Positions 43,043 through 49,068 of a DNA stretch of 49,068 nucleotides are shown piece by piece. The translations under genes and the position numbers were made by a program. The stretch covers positions 1 to 49,068 of the IMG/VR virus record IMGVR_UViG_3300032240_001042, one strand, 5' to 3'. Origin of the DNA: a virus. Within the stretch, counting starts at the first letter, position 1; each line of letters starts with the position of its first letter. A model generated the notes under the pieces. The model saw only the letters and a list, made by a program, of their open reading frames with translations, was not told the origin of the DNA and did no database searches.

Positions 43043-44716
43043 ATGAAAAATTGGATTGATAAAAATTTAATGGTTAATAATAAATTTGTAGCCAAACGAC
43101 TTAAAAAAGAGTGGTTTAGTAATAATGGATTTATAAATGAATATAATCAAATAATCGCCAAAACAGCTTTCCCCCTGTCTTCCGATAAATTTTCCGAAAG
43201 ATTGTGGCACATTTGTAATGATTCAACGTCGTCAATAAAATGTCATAATTCACAATGCAACAATATTCCAGCATTTACAGGATTTTTCACTGGATATTTA
43301 AAATATTGTTGTAATCGGTGTGCTCAAACGGATGATGTTGTAATAAACAAAATTAAGGTGACAAATTTAGAAAAATATGGAAATGAATATGGTTTACAAT
43401 CGACAATTATAAAAGATAAAATTAAAAAAACAAATCTTCAAAAATATGGTGTGGAAAATGTATCACAGATAGATTCGGTAAAATTAAAGAAAAAGAAAAC
43501 GTGTATGGAAAATCACGGAGTTGATTATTTTTTGGAAAAACAAAAGGAAAAAGAATGTGCGGTATATAAAAAATACGGAGTCAAAAATGTTCAACAGGTA
43601 TCGGAAATTAAAAATAAAACGGCAAAAACTCGCCGTTTGGATTTTTATGATAGTTTATTTTCTACAAATAGGTTGCAAGAATTGGCAACCCCGATGTTTT
43701 CTAAAAATGACTATGTTTCGGGCGGATTATTTGAAAAATATAAATTTAAATGCAATAAATGTTGCCATGAATTTTTAGATTGTTTGGAGGACGGTGATTT
43801 ACCACGGTGTCCGAAATGTTATAAATCCAATTCATATTTTCAAATGGAAATATATGATTATATTAAAACTCTGACCGACGAATCTAATTTGATTATGAAT
43901 TGTAAAACGGTATTAACAAATAAAGATATTGATATTTATATACCTCATTTAAAATTGGCGATTGAGTGTGATGGTTTATATTGGCACGGTGAAATAAATG
44001 GTAACAAAGATAAAAAATACCATTTAAACAAAACCATTGAGTGTGAAAATAAAAACATTCATTTAATTCATATATTTGAGGACGAGTGGATGTTAAAAAA
44101 AGATGTGGTTAAATCAAAACTGACTAATTTTTTTAAACAAAACGATTCTATATATGCCCGAAAATGTGTAATCAAACCTATTAATAACGATGAATGTCAA
44201 AAGTTTTTAATAAATAATCATATACAGGGAAAAGACAATAGTTCAATTCAATATGGATTGTATTATAATGATAAATTGGTTATGGCTGCGACATTTGGGA
44301 ATCTACGAATGATTATGGGAAATGCTCACCAAAAAAATGTATATGAATTATACAGATTATGTTCGAGTATAAACGTGGTCGGTGGAGCAAGTAAACTAAT
44401 TAAACATTTTATAAAACAACATAGTCCGATTAAAATCATAAGTTATGCTGATAGACGATATACGTATCGACATAATGCATTCTATGAAAAAATTGGATTC
44501 AAATTAATAAATGAGGGGGTGCCTAACTATTGGTATTATGGTAAATATACTAATTATAAAAGATTTCACAGATTTTCATTTTCCAAACAAAAATTATCAA
44601 CCAAACTGGAAAATTTCGATGAATCCTTATCTGAATGGGAAAATATGAAGAATAATGGGTATGATAGAATATGGGATTGTGGTAGTATAAAATATGAATT
44701 AAATGTGAATTTATGA
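43043..44716 (+). CDS. Free-standing homing endonuclease-like protein with Vsr-type nuclease core
   Basis: A 557-residue protein with the features of phage homing endonucleases. The N-terminal region has two Cys-pair zinc motifs (IKCHNSQCNN and YCCNRCAQT) and tandem DNA-binding-like repeats around residues 110-200 (NLEKYGNEYGLQ, NLQKYGVENVSQ, YKKYGVKNVQQV). A third zinc ribbon (FKCNKCCHEF ... RCPKC) precedes a nuclease core at about residues 290-350: DIDIYIPHLKLAIECDGLYW then HGE, HLIHIFEDEW, of the type found in Vsr-like (EDxHD) endonucleases. The C-terminal 190 residues have an acetyltransferase-like fold pattern (LVMAATFGNLRMIMG; NVYELYRLCSSINVVGGASK). It is inserted between gp21 and the next head gene. 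No TATTTATW motif precedes it. Activity is not certain. Confidence 0.8.
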   Translation: MKNWIDKNLMVNNKFVAKRLKKEWFSNNGFINEYNQIIAKTAFPLSSDKFSERLWHICNDSTSSIKCHNSQCNNIPAFTGFFTGYLKYCCNRCAQTDDVVINKIKVTNLEKYGNEYGLQSTIIKDKIKKTNLQKYGVENVSQIDSVKLKKKKTCMENHGVDYFLEKQKEKECAVYKKYGVKNVQQVSEIKNKTAKTRRLDFYDSLFSTNRLQELATPMFSKNDYVSGGLFEKYKFKCNKCCHEFLDCLEDGDLPRCPKCYKSNSYFQMEIYDYIKTLTDESNLIMNCKTVLTNKDIDIYIPHLKLAIECDGLYWHGEINGNKDKKYHLNKTIECENKNIHLIHIFEDEWMLKKDVVKSKLTNFFKQNDSIYARKCVIKPINNDECQKFLINNHIQGKDNSSIQYGLYYNDKLVMAATFGNLRMIMGNAHQKNVYELYRLCSSINVVGGASKLIKHFIKQHSPIKIISYADRRYTYRHNAFYEKIGFKLINEGVPNYWYYGKYTNYKRFHRFSFSKQKLSTKLENFDESLSEWENMKNNGYDRIWDCGSIKYELNVNL

Positions 44717-44727
44717 TTTTAACTTGA

Positions 44728-44735
44728 TATTTATT
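44728..44735 (+). promoter_or_regulatory. TATTTATT motif upstream of 44758 (distal copy)
   Basis: First of two motif copies in this 41-base gap, lying 22 bases before the ATG at 44758. Confidence 0.4.
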
Positions 44736-44746
44736 AATAACAACTA

Positions 44747-44754
44747 TATTTATA
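44747..44754 (+). promoter_or_regulatory. TATTTATA motif upstream of 44758 (proximal copy)
   Basis: Second copy, 3 bases before the ATG at 44758. Two motif copies before one gene are found only here. Confidence 0.4.
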
Positions 44755-44757
44755 ACT

Positions 44758-45150
44758 ATGAAGCTAAAAGAAATTATTACAGAATCCGGCATCGGTGGTT
44801 TTGGACAACCCGCTCAACCAGAAAAAATGACACCAGAAGCCAAGAAACAATTGCTTGGTATGGTTAATCAATATAATGAAGTGGGTAAAAAACTTTATGA
44901 ATACGGCGATGTAAGAGAAATTGCCGAAGCATTGTTGAAAGTAACTGAATTGGCGGAAAAATATGCATTGGAAGAAGCAAGTGAGGATATGTTGCAAACT
45001 GGTCGTATTGAAAAAGATATGAAAGAACTCAAAAAAGAAGCTTCTGACCTTCGTAAAGTTGCTTTGGAAGCATGGAAATCAAATGAAAGATTGAAAGCTT
45101 CTTATGAGAAAATTGGGAAAACATTGGAAAATTATTACGAAATAAATTAA
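44758..45150 (+). CDS. Small head-internal protein candidate with targeting-like N-terminus
   Basis: A 130-residue protein, helical and rich in Glu, Lys and Ala, with a likely coiled coil (about residues 85-128, ending YEKIGKTLENYYEIN). It starts MKLKEIITESGIGGFGQPAQ, which resembles the T4 internal-protein leader MKTYQEFIAEA: basic start, hydrophobic middle and an Ile-x-Glu-type site (IITE) followed by a small residue. This would be cut by gp21 after Glu9. It lies between the protease and the scaffold, so an internal head or core protein is plausible. A terminator hairpin follows. Confidence 0.6.
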   Translation: MKLKEIITESGIGGFGQPAQPEKMTPEAKKQLLGMVNQYNEVGKKLYEYGDVREIAEALLKVTELAEKYALEEASEDMLQTGRIEKDMKELKKEASDLRKVALEAWKSNERLKASYEKIGKTLENYYEIN

Positions 45151-45170
45151 TTTAGCTATACAACCACGAA

Positions 45171-45206
45171 AAACCCGTTAAGTTAGTTCTTAACGGGTTT
45201 TTCTTT
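45171..45206. terminator. Bidirectional terminator between convergent genes
   Basis: A 12-base-pair stem, AAACCCGTTAAG (45171-45182) with CTTAACGGGTTT (45189-45200), and a 6-base loop. The right side runs into TTTTTCTTTT for the plus strand, and the left side gives a T run for the minus strand. It separates the plus gene ending at 45150 from the minus gene ending at 45221. Confidence 0.9.
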
Positions 45207-45220
45207 TGTATAATAGTGAA

Positions 45221-45526
45221 TTAAATTTCTTGATTTCTAGTATCGATAAATTCAATCAATGCCTCAAATGTTTTGAATAAATGTTTTCTACCATTCATTT
45301 CCATAACATAATCTCCATTAGATTTCTTTTTGTAAATTTCAACATTTAATGTAGTGTCTACTTTTTTCTCAGTCAATTTAAAGCGTGTAGACTCTTCATA
45401 ACATTCAAATCCCATATCGGCAAGATGCATTGCATCTTTCCATTTCCAACTATCAGGATTATCAAAATCAACCTTATGTTCGTCCGAATCTGATTTTGGA
45501 TTTAAAAAATTACTTAATTTAGTCAT
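45221..45526 (-). CDS. Small minus-strand protein in the head module
   Basis: Family not recognised; 101 residues. It starts MTKLSNFLNPKSDSDEHKVD, has a central HLADMGFECYEESTRFKLTE, and ends in a beta-hairpin-like segment (DYVMEMNGRKHLFKTFEALI). It is the second gene of a two-gene minus-strand unit and begins one base after the upstream stop (TAATATG), so it is coupled to it. Possibly a regulator or anti-host factor, but nothing in the sequence proves it. Confidence 0.6.
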   Translation of the reverse strand: MTKLSNFLNPKSDSDEHKVDFDNPDSWKWKDAMHLADMGFECYEESTRFKLTEKKVDTTLNVEIYKKKSNGDYVMEMNGRKHLFKTFEALIEFIDTRNQEI

Positions 45527-45527
45527 A

Positions 45528-46151
45528 TTATTTATCTAATTGTTGTATAAAATCTCCAAGAATATCTAACTTTTCCGAACCTTTATCTTCAAAAGGTTGT
45601 GACAATTTTATATATGTTTTACTTGGTTCTTGTTCTGGTGCCGATTGTTGTGGCTGCTCGGTTTCTGGAGTTTCGGTATTTGTAGGAATTGATGAAAAGA
45701 AGTTAGCATATACAAGCGTATTTGGGTCACTCATGTTTTTTAATTTTTTAATAACATTAACTTTATTATTACCGAACATATCACTGGTTGAAAATTTAAT
45801 TTCTGTTCCATTTCGTTGAATAGTAGATTTAATTCCTAGTTCACCTTGTTTGAAAATAACTTCTTGTTTTTCCTTTGAATCAAATGGAATGCCCACATTT
45901 TTATTTAAAAGATTTTCAATTTTATCATTTTCAACTTTTGTTCTCATTATTACGTTCGCATCTTCTTTCAAAAATTGTCGAATGATTTTTTTAATACCTT
46001 CTTTTAATTTCTCATTTTTAGCATCAGGAACATTTGTGTGCAATGCAGCTAAATATTTTTTTATTGACCCACTAGTGCATCCAACTTTCTTTCCGGTATT
46101 CTTATTGTAGACACAATATTTGTCTCCAACTTTTTTGTATGTGTATGGCAT
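45528..46151 (-). CDS. Minus-strand protein with YCVYNKxTGKKVGC motif
   Basis: A 207-residue protein. The N-terminal about 40 residues (TYKKVGDKYCVYNKNTGKKV then GCTSGSIKKYLAALHTN) form a small Cys-containing motif that I recall from other marine phage proteins of unknown role. This is memory, not a search. A helix follows, KLKEGIKKIIRQFLKED, alike to one in the protein at 41345-41809. A beta-rich domain (residues about 75-145) and a Pro/Glu/Gln-rich linker with a C-terminal helix complete it. A minus-strand TATTTATT lies 5 bases before its ATG, like the plus-strand copies, suggesting its own promoter. Confidence 0.6.
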   Translation of the reverse strand: MPYTYKKVGDKYCVYNKNTGKKVGCTSGSIKKYLAALHTNVPDAKNEKLKEGIKKIIRQFLKEDANVIMRTKVENDKIENLLNKNVGIPFDSKEKQEVIFKQGELGIKSTIQRNGTEIKFSTSDMFGNNKVNVIKKLKNMSDPNTLVYANFFSSIPTNTETPETEQPQQSAPEQEPSKTYIKLSQPFEDKGSEKLDILGDFIQQLDK

Positions 46152-46156
46152 ATATC

Positions 46157-46164
46157 AATAAATA
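46157..46164 (-). promoter_or_regulatory. Minus-strand TATTTATT motif before the 45528-46151 gene
   Basis: On the minus strand this reads TATTTATT, 5 bases before the ATG at 46151. The motif is oriented with the gene it precedes, the key evidence that it is directional. Confidence 0.5.
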
Positions 46165-46208
46165 TTAATTTTTTTTCAAATAAATGACGTTTTTCTATTT
46201 TTTAATTA

Positions 46209-46216
46209 TATTTATA
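46209..46216 (+). promoter_or_regulatory. TATTTATA motif in the gp22 leader region
   Basis: TATTTATA lies 88 bases before the gp22 ATG, facing right, with the minus-strand copy at 46157-46164 facing left, so the two motifs are divergent. An AATAAATA sequence also lies at 46287-46294, nearer the ATG. Confidence 0.4.
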
Positions 46217-46225
46217 TTTCAGAAT

Positions 46226-46267
46226 ACAATATCTTCTATATTGTCCCAATAATAATCCTACTATTGG
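46226..46267 (+). promoter_or_regulatory. Two small hairpins in the gp22 leader
   Basis: ACAATAT (46226-46232) can pair with ATATTGT (46238-46244) over a 5-base loop, and CCAATA (46246-46251) with TATTGG (46262-46267). They lie in the leader of the scaffold gene and may stabilise or regulate the message. Too short to be typical terminators. Confidence 0.35.
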
Positions 46268-46304
46268 AGTTCCAAATAACTTCAGGAATAAATATAATAA
46301 CACT

Positions 46305-47417
46305 ATGTCAAAATTACTAGAACAAGCTATTGCTGATGCTAAAGCTGTAAGAGCTACTGCACTCGCAAATGCCAAAGCAGCATTGGAAGAAGCGTTCTTG
46401 CCAAAAGCCGAAGCAATGTTAGCTAAAAAATTAAAAGAAGAAGCTGGTATGGAAGAAGAAGCTGGTATGGAAGAAGAAGGTGTGTTTGACCCAACTGCCG
46501 CTGGCACGTCAACCTCTAAAACTACTTCCGCTGCCGCAAAATACAAATCAGCCGGTTCAATTGAAAAAAATAAAGGTCAAGAAACCGAAAAATGGTTGGA
46601 AGAAGCTCCAAAAGAAGAAGAAGAAGAAGCTGTCATGCACAATGACGAGGCTGCTACAGAAGAAACTATTTCCGATACCGAATTGGATGAAATCTTGGCT
46701 GAATTAAGTAAAGATTTAGAAGAAGAAGGCGATGCTGCTCCTGCTGCACCAGTTGCTCCAGAAGTTCCAGTTGCTCCAGATGCTGCTCCAGCAGTTCCTG
46801 CGGTTCCTGCTACTGATGAAGTTCCTGCTGCTCCAGTTGCTCCTGCTCCTGCTCCTGCTGCTCCTGCTGAAGAAAGCATGGAAGAAATCGACTTACAAGA
46901 ACTTCTCCAATCTTTGAATGAAGCTTCCGAAGAGGAAGAAGAAGAAGAGGAAGAGGAAGAAACTGTAAAAGAAGCTAAGGAAGAGGAAGAAGAATCCGTT
47001 TCTAAAGAATGCTATGAAGGCGTTATTAAAGAACGTGATGATGCTCTCGAAGCCATCGCTCATTACAAGAAACAACTCAACGAAGTTAGTTTGTTAAATG
47101 CCAAGTTGTTGTATACCAACAAATTGTTCAAGAACTATGGTTTGACAAACGAACAAAAGATGAAGATTGTAGAAACTTTCGATTTGACCCAAACTATTCG
47201 TGAAGTCAAAATCGCATATACAAGTTTAGCCGAATCGTTTAATTTTGGTAAATCAACAGTCAAAAAGACCAATACTGTTGCAAAAACTATTACCGAAGGA
47301 TTGGCAAGCAAAACGGTAGCATCAACGAAACCTGCTCCAGCAGTTATTGTTGAAAATACCAACGCACAAGCAACTAGATTCCAAACTCTCGCCGGAATCA
47401 AAGCTGTTAAAAAGTAA
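46305..47417 (+). CDS. 22: Prohead scaffold protein gp22-like
   Basis: The main scaffold that forms the prohead core and is removed by the protease. It is 370 residues (T4 gp22 is 269), starts with a helix MSKLLEQAIADAKAVRATAL and is strongly acidic with long Glu-rich runs. Residues about 144-187 are an Ala/Pro/Val-rich low-complexity linker, and another acidic run follows. The C-terminal helical half (DDALEAIAHYKKQLNEVSLL; NAKLLYTNKLFKNYGLTNEQ) resembles gp22 homologues. It directly precedes the capsid gene, as in T4. Several Leu-x-Glu-type sites (such as LLQSLNEAS) could be cut by gp21. No Shine-Dalgarno sequence is visible. Confidence 0.85.
   Translation: MSKLLEQAIADAKAVRATALANAKAALEEAFLPKAEAMLAKKLKEEAGMEEEAGMEEEGVFDPTAAGTSTSKTTSAAAKYKSAGSIEKNKGQETEKWLEEAPKEEEEEAVMHNDEAATEETISDTELDEILAELSKDLEEEGDAAPAAPVAPEVPVAPDAAPAVPAVPATDEVPAAPVAPAPAPAAPAEESMEEIDLQELLQSLNEASEEEEEEEEEEETVKEAKEEEEESVSKECYEGVIKERDDALEAIAHYKKQLNEVSLLNAKLLYTNKLFKNYGLTNEQKMKIVETFDLTQTIREVKIAYTSLAESFNFGKSTVKKTNTVAKTITEGLASKTVASTKPAPAVIVENTNAQATRFQTLAGIKAVKK
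46731..46868 (+). repeat. Degenerate coding repeat for Ala/Pro/Val-rich linker of gp22
   Basis: In-frame units such as gctgctcctgctg and ccagttgctc repeat through this region and code for Ala-Pro-Val blocks. Low complexity in the DNA also creates a long antisense open frame (46577-46879 on the minus strand), which is not a gene. Confidence 0.65.
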
Positions 47418-47441
47418 TGGTGAGAAAAAATTAAACTATAT

Positions 47442-47447
47442 AAAGGA
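47442..47447 (+). promoter_or_regulatory. Shine-Dalgarno sequence of gp23
   Basis: AAAGGA, with AGGA ending 8 bases before the ATG at 47456, the same site and spacing as before gp18. Confidence 0.65.
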
Positions 47448-47455
47448 AAATAAAT

Positions 47456-49068
47456 ATGAGTGATATTAAGTCATTATTGACAAATAATCAAAATCCACAA
47501 ACACGTTTGATGGAAGAAACCCGTCAATTGCGTGGTAAGTGGGAAAAGACAGGCTTGCTCGAAGGTCTTAAAAATATTGACCAAGCAAATATGTCTATCT
47601 TGCTTGAAAATCAAGCACAACAATTGTTGAGCGAATCTACCGCAACGGGAACTTCTGCAAACAGTGAACAATGGGCTGGCGTAGCTCTCCCTCTCGTTCG
47701 CCGTGTATTTGCTGAAATCGCTGCTAAAGAATTCGTCAGCGTTCAACCAATGAACCTCCCATCCGGTCTTATCTTCTACTTGGATTTCAAGTATGGCACA
47801 ACTGCCAATGGTAAAACCGCAGGTGATTCATTGTTTGGTGGTAACGGTATTAAGCTCGGTTCCACTGATGCAGCCGTAAAAGGTTTGTATGGTGCAGGAA
47901 CTGGTTATTATACTGCCAACCAAATTACCGCTTCTTTCACGATTAGTGGTTCTAACGGCGGTGATTCAACCGCTCAAGCTGCTGTTGCAAGTGACTTGCA
48001 ATTTGATGCTAATTATGTTAGCGCAAGTTCCGTAGGTGCTTCAACGGTAACCTACCCAGGTAATTACTGGAAAGTCACCCTTAACTTGGACGACAATAGT
48101 GCTAATAGCGGTTCTAACGGCGTGTTCAATGGTGATTTGAATGCTGTTCGTGGTTGGGTGTTGTCAGGTTCTGGCATTAACTCTACACTCGGTCAATTTG
48201 CCGAAGTGTATAATACTGGTAGTATCAGTAATCCATACTATCAAGCTGTTCTTATCGTGTCGGCATCTGCTACATGGCTCGGTCCTAACTCCGGTTCAGC
48301 TAACAACGTATTGGTTTACACGAAACAACCAACGGATTCAACCCGTGGTGACTTCGAAGATGGCGCAAGCAATCCTAACTCCAATAATAACTTTAACGGC
48401 GGTGCTAATACCTTAAACAGTATTGGTATTCCAGAAGTTAACTTGGAACTCAAGAGCGAACCTATCGTCGCTAAAACCCGTAAGTTGAAAGCCGTTTGGA
48501 CTCCTGAATTGGCTCAAGACTTGAATGCTTATCACAGTATTGATGCAGAAGCTGAGTTGACTGCATTGTTGAGTGAATATGTGTCTATGGAAATCGACCT
48601 CGAAATCCTCGACATGTTGATTAGTGCAGCACCTGCTGTCACAACCGAAGCATGGTCTGCTGCAATTGGTAACGAGTTTACCAAATCCCTCTCTGGGGCT
48701 AACAAGCAAACTGTGTCGTTCAACAGAACGATTGACAATACTGTTAAGACCGCATATGTCAAGCAAACTTGGTTCCAAACCCTCGGAAACAAGATTCAAA
48801 AGGTATCTAACAAGATTCACCAATTGACTCTCCGTGGTGGTGCTAACTTCTTGGTATGCTCTCCTGACGTGGCAACTATCTTGGAATCTATTCCAGGTTA
48901 TGTTGTGAACACTGACGGTGACAGTGCTAAGTTCGCAATGGGCGTGAGCCGTGTTGGTAGCTTCGCAAGTCGCTTCCAAGTCTATAAGAACCCATACATG
49001 ACTGAAAACGTCATCTTGGTTGGTTTCCGTGGAAATAACTTCCTCGAAACTGGTGCAGTGTATGCTCC
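47456..49068 (+). CDS. 23: Major capsid protein gp23-like (partial, cut by the window edge)
   Basis: The open frame of over 537 codons runs off the right edge. The N-terminus (MSDIKSLLTNNQNPQTRLME) is followed by a short propeptide ending LLSE60, then STATGTSANSEQWAG. In T4 gp23, cleavage occurs after Glu65, so E60 here is the likely site. The mature start WAGVALPLVRRVFAEIAAKE and EFVSVQPMNLPSGLIFYLDF match the capsid fold opening of T4-like gp23. Later sequence has TRKLKAVWTPELAQDLNAYH, then SIDAEAELTALLSEYVSMEI, as in gp23. Codon use is richer in C-ending codons (ctc, aac, acc, ggc) than in its neighbours, which fits strong expression. A Shine-Dalgarno site lies 8 bases upstream. An insertion domain with Ser/Gly/Asn-rich sequence lies at about residues 120-310. 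Confidence 0.95.
   Translation, partial: MSDIKSLLTNNQNPQTRLMEETRQLRGKWEKTGLLEGLKNIDQANMSILLENQAQQLLSESTATGTSANSEQWAGVALPLVRRVFAEIAAKEFVSVQPMNLPSGLIFYLDFKYGTTANGKTAGDSLFGGNGIKLGSTDAAVKGLYGAGTGYYTANQITASFTISGSNGGDSTAQAAVASDLQFDANYVSASSVGASTVTYPGNYWKVTLNLDDNSANSGSNGVFNGDLNAVRGWVLSGSGINSTLGQFAEVYNTGSISNPYYQAVLIVSASATWLGPNSGSANNVLVYTKQPTDSTRGDFEDGASNPNSNNNFNGGANTLNSIGIPEVNLELKSEPIVAKTRKLKAVWTPELAQDLNAYHSIDAEAELTALLSEYVSMEIDLEILDMLISAAPAVTTEAWSAAIGNEFTKSLSGANKQTVSFNRTIDNTVKTAYVKQTWFQTLGNKIQKVSNKIHQLTLRGGANFLVCSPDVATILESIPGYVVNTDGDSAKFAMGVSRVGSFASRFQVYKNPYMTENVILVGFRGNNFLETGAVYA

Noticed and set aside
46577-46879. Ala/Gly/Ser-rich minus-strand open frame inside gp22
   Set aside because: It mirrors the Ala/Pro/Glu repeats of the scaffold gene on the other strand and is a composition artefact.
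48413-48979. 188-codon open frame on the minus strand inside gp23
   Set aside because: It is antisense to a well-conserved capsid gene. The long open frame arises from the unusual codon use of gp23, and its product has no recognisable domain.
1-49068. tRNA genes or an origin of replication
   Set aside because: The gaps between genes are mostly under 100 bases and I saw no cloverleaf with CCA-type end or origin-like iterons. Short structures could still be missed by eye.

Overview
The window looks like about 49 kb from the genome of a large, AT-rich, T4-type myovirus (tailed phage with a contractile tail). The evidence is a run of recognisable T4 core genes: the late sigma factor gp55, baseplate wedge proteins gp25 and gp6, tail sheath gp18, large terminase gp17, portal gp20, prohead protease gp21, scaffold gp22, major capsid protein gp23 (cut by the right edge), a gp61-like primase, and gp47/gp46-type recombination nuclease and ATPase domains. 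Nearly every base is coding, and genes abut or overlap by 1-4 bases. No tRNA, CRISPR array or insertion sequence was seen. The host cannot be named from the sequence. Most starts have no Shine-Dalgarno sequence, which recalls Bacteroidota-type initiation, but that is weak evidence.

Layout: (1) 1-2547: a membrane protein, two small ORFs, gp55 and a small helical protein. (2) 2550-8723: baseplate genes, namely a spike-like protein with His-x-His pairs, two unrecognised proteins, gp25 and gp6. (3) 8771-23793: about 15 kb of large virion proteins, probably outer baseplate or fibre parts, carrying DNRLRE-like, LamG-like, Ig, FN3, FG-GAP and dockerin-like modules, followed by two small paralogous repeat proteins. 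(4) 23790-28373: a minus-strand GIY-YIG-type endonuclease, then primase overlapping a single-chain Mre11-Rad50 (gp47-gp46) fusion. (5) 28410-34233: a fibre-like protein and an oversized sheath protein, closed by a strong terminator. (6) 34314-49068: the packaging and head module: a SWIM zinc-finger protein, a zinc-binding protein, an intein-containing terminase, the portal, three small head proteins, the protease, a free-standing homing endonuclease, another small protein, two minus-strand genes, the scaffold and the capsid protein.

How the parts fit: gp55 would direct late transcription of the structural genes. The portal, scaffold, core proteins, protease and gp23 would build and mature the prohead, the terminase would package DNA, and the sheath and baseplate would form the contractile tail. 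Primase and the fused nuclease/ATPase belong to replication and recombination. A sense-oriented octamer, TATTTATW, lies just upstream of about 14 genes that head gene groups. It occurs in the matching reversed orientation before a minus-strand gene, so it is a good candidate for this phage's promoter or initiation signal.

Most notable: the gp47-gp46 fusion, the LAGLIDADG intein in the terminase, the TATTTATW motif, the FG-GAP plus dockerin-like virion protein, a C-terminal module shared by two virion proteins, and N-termini that resemble T4 capsid-targeting peptides.
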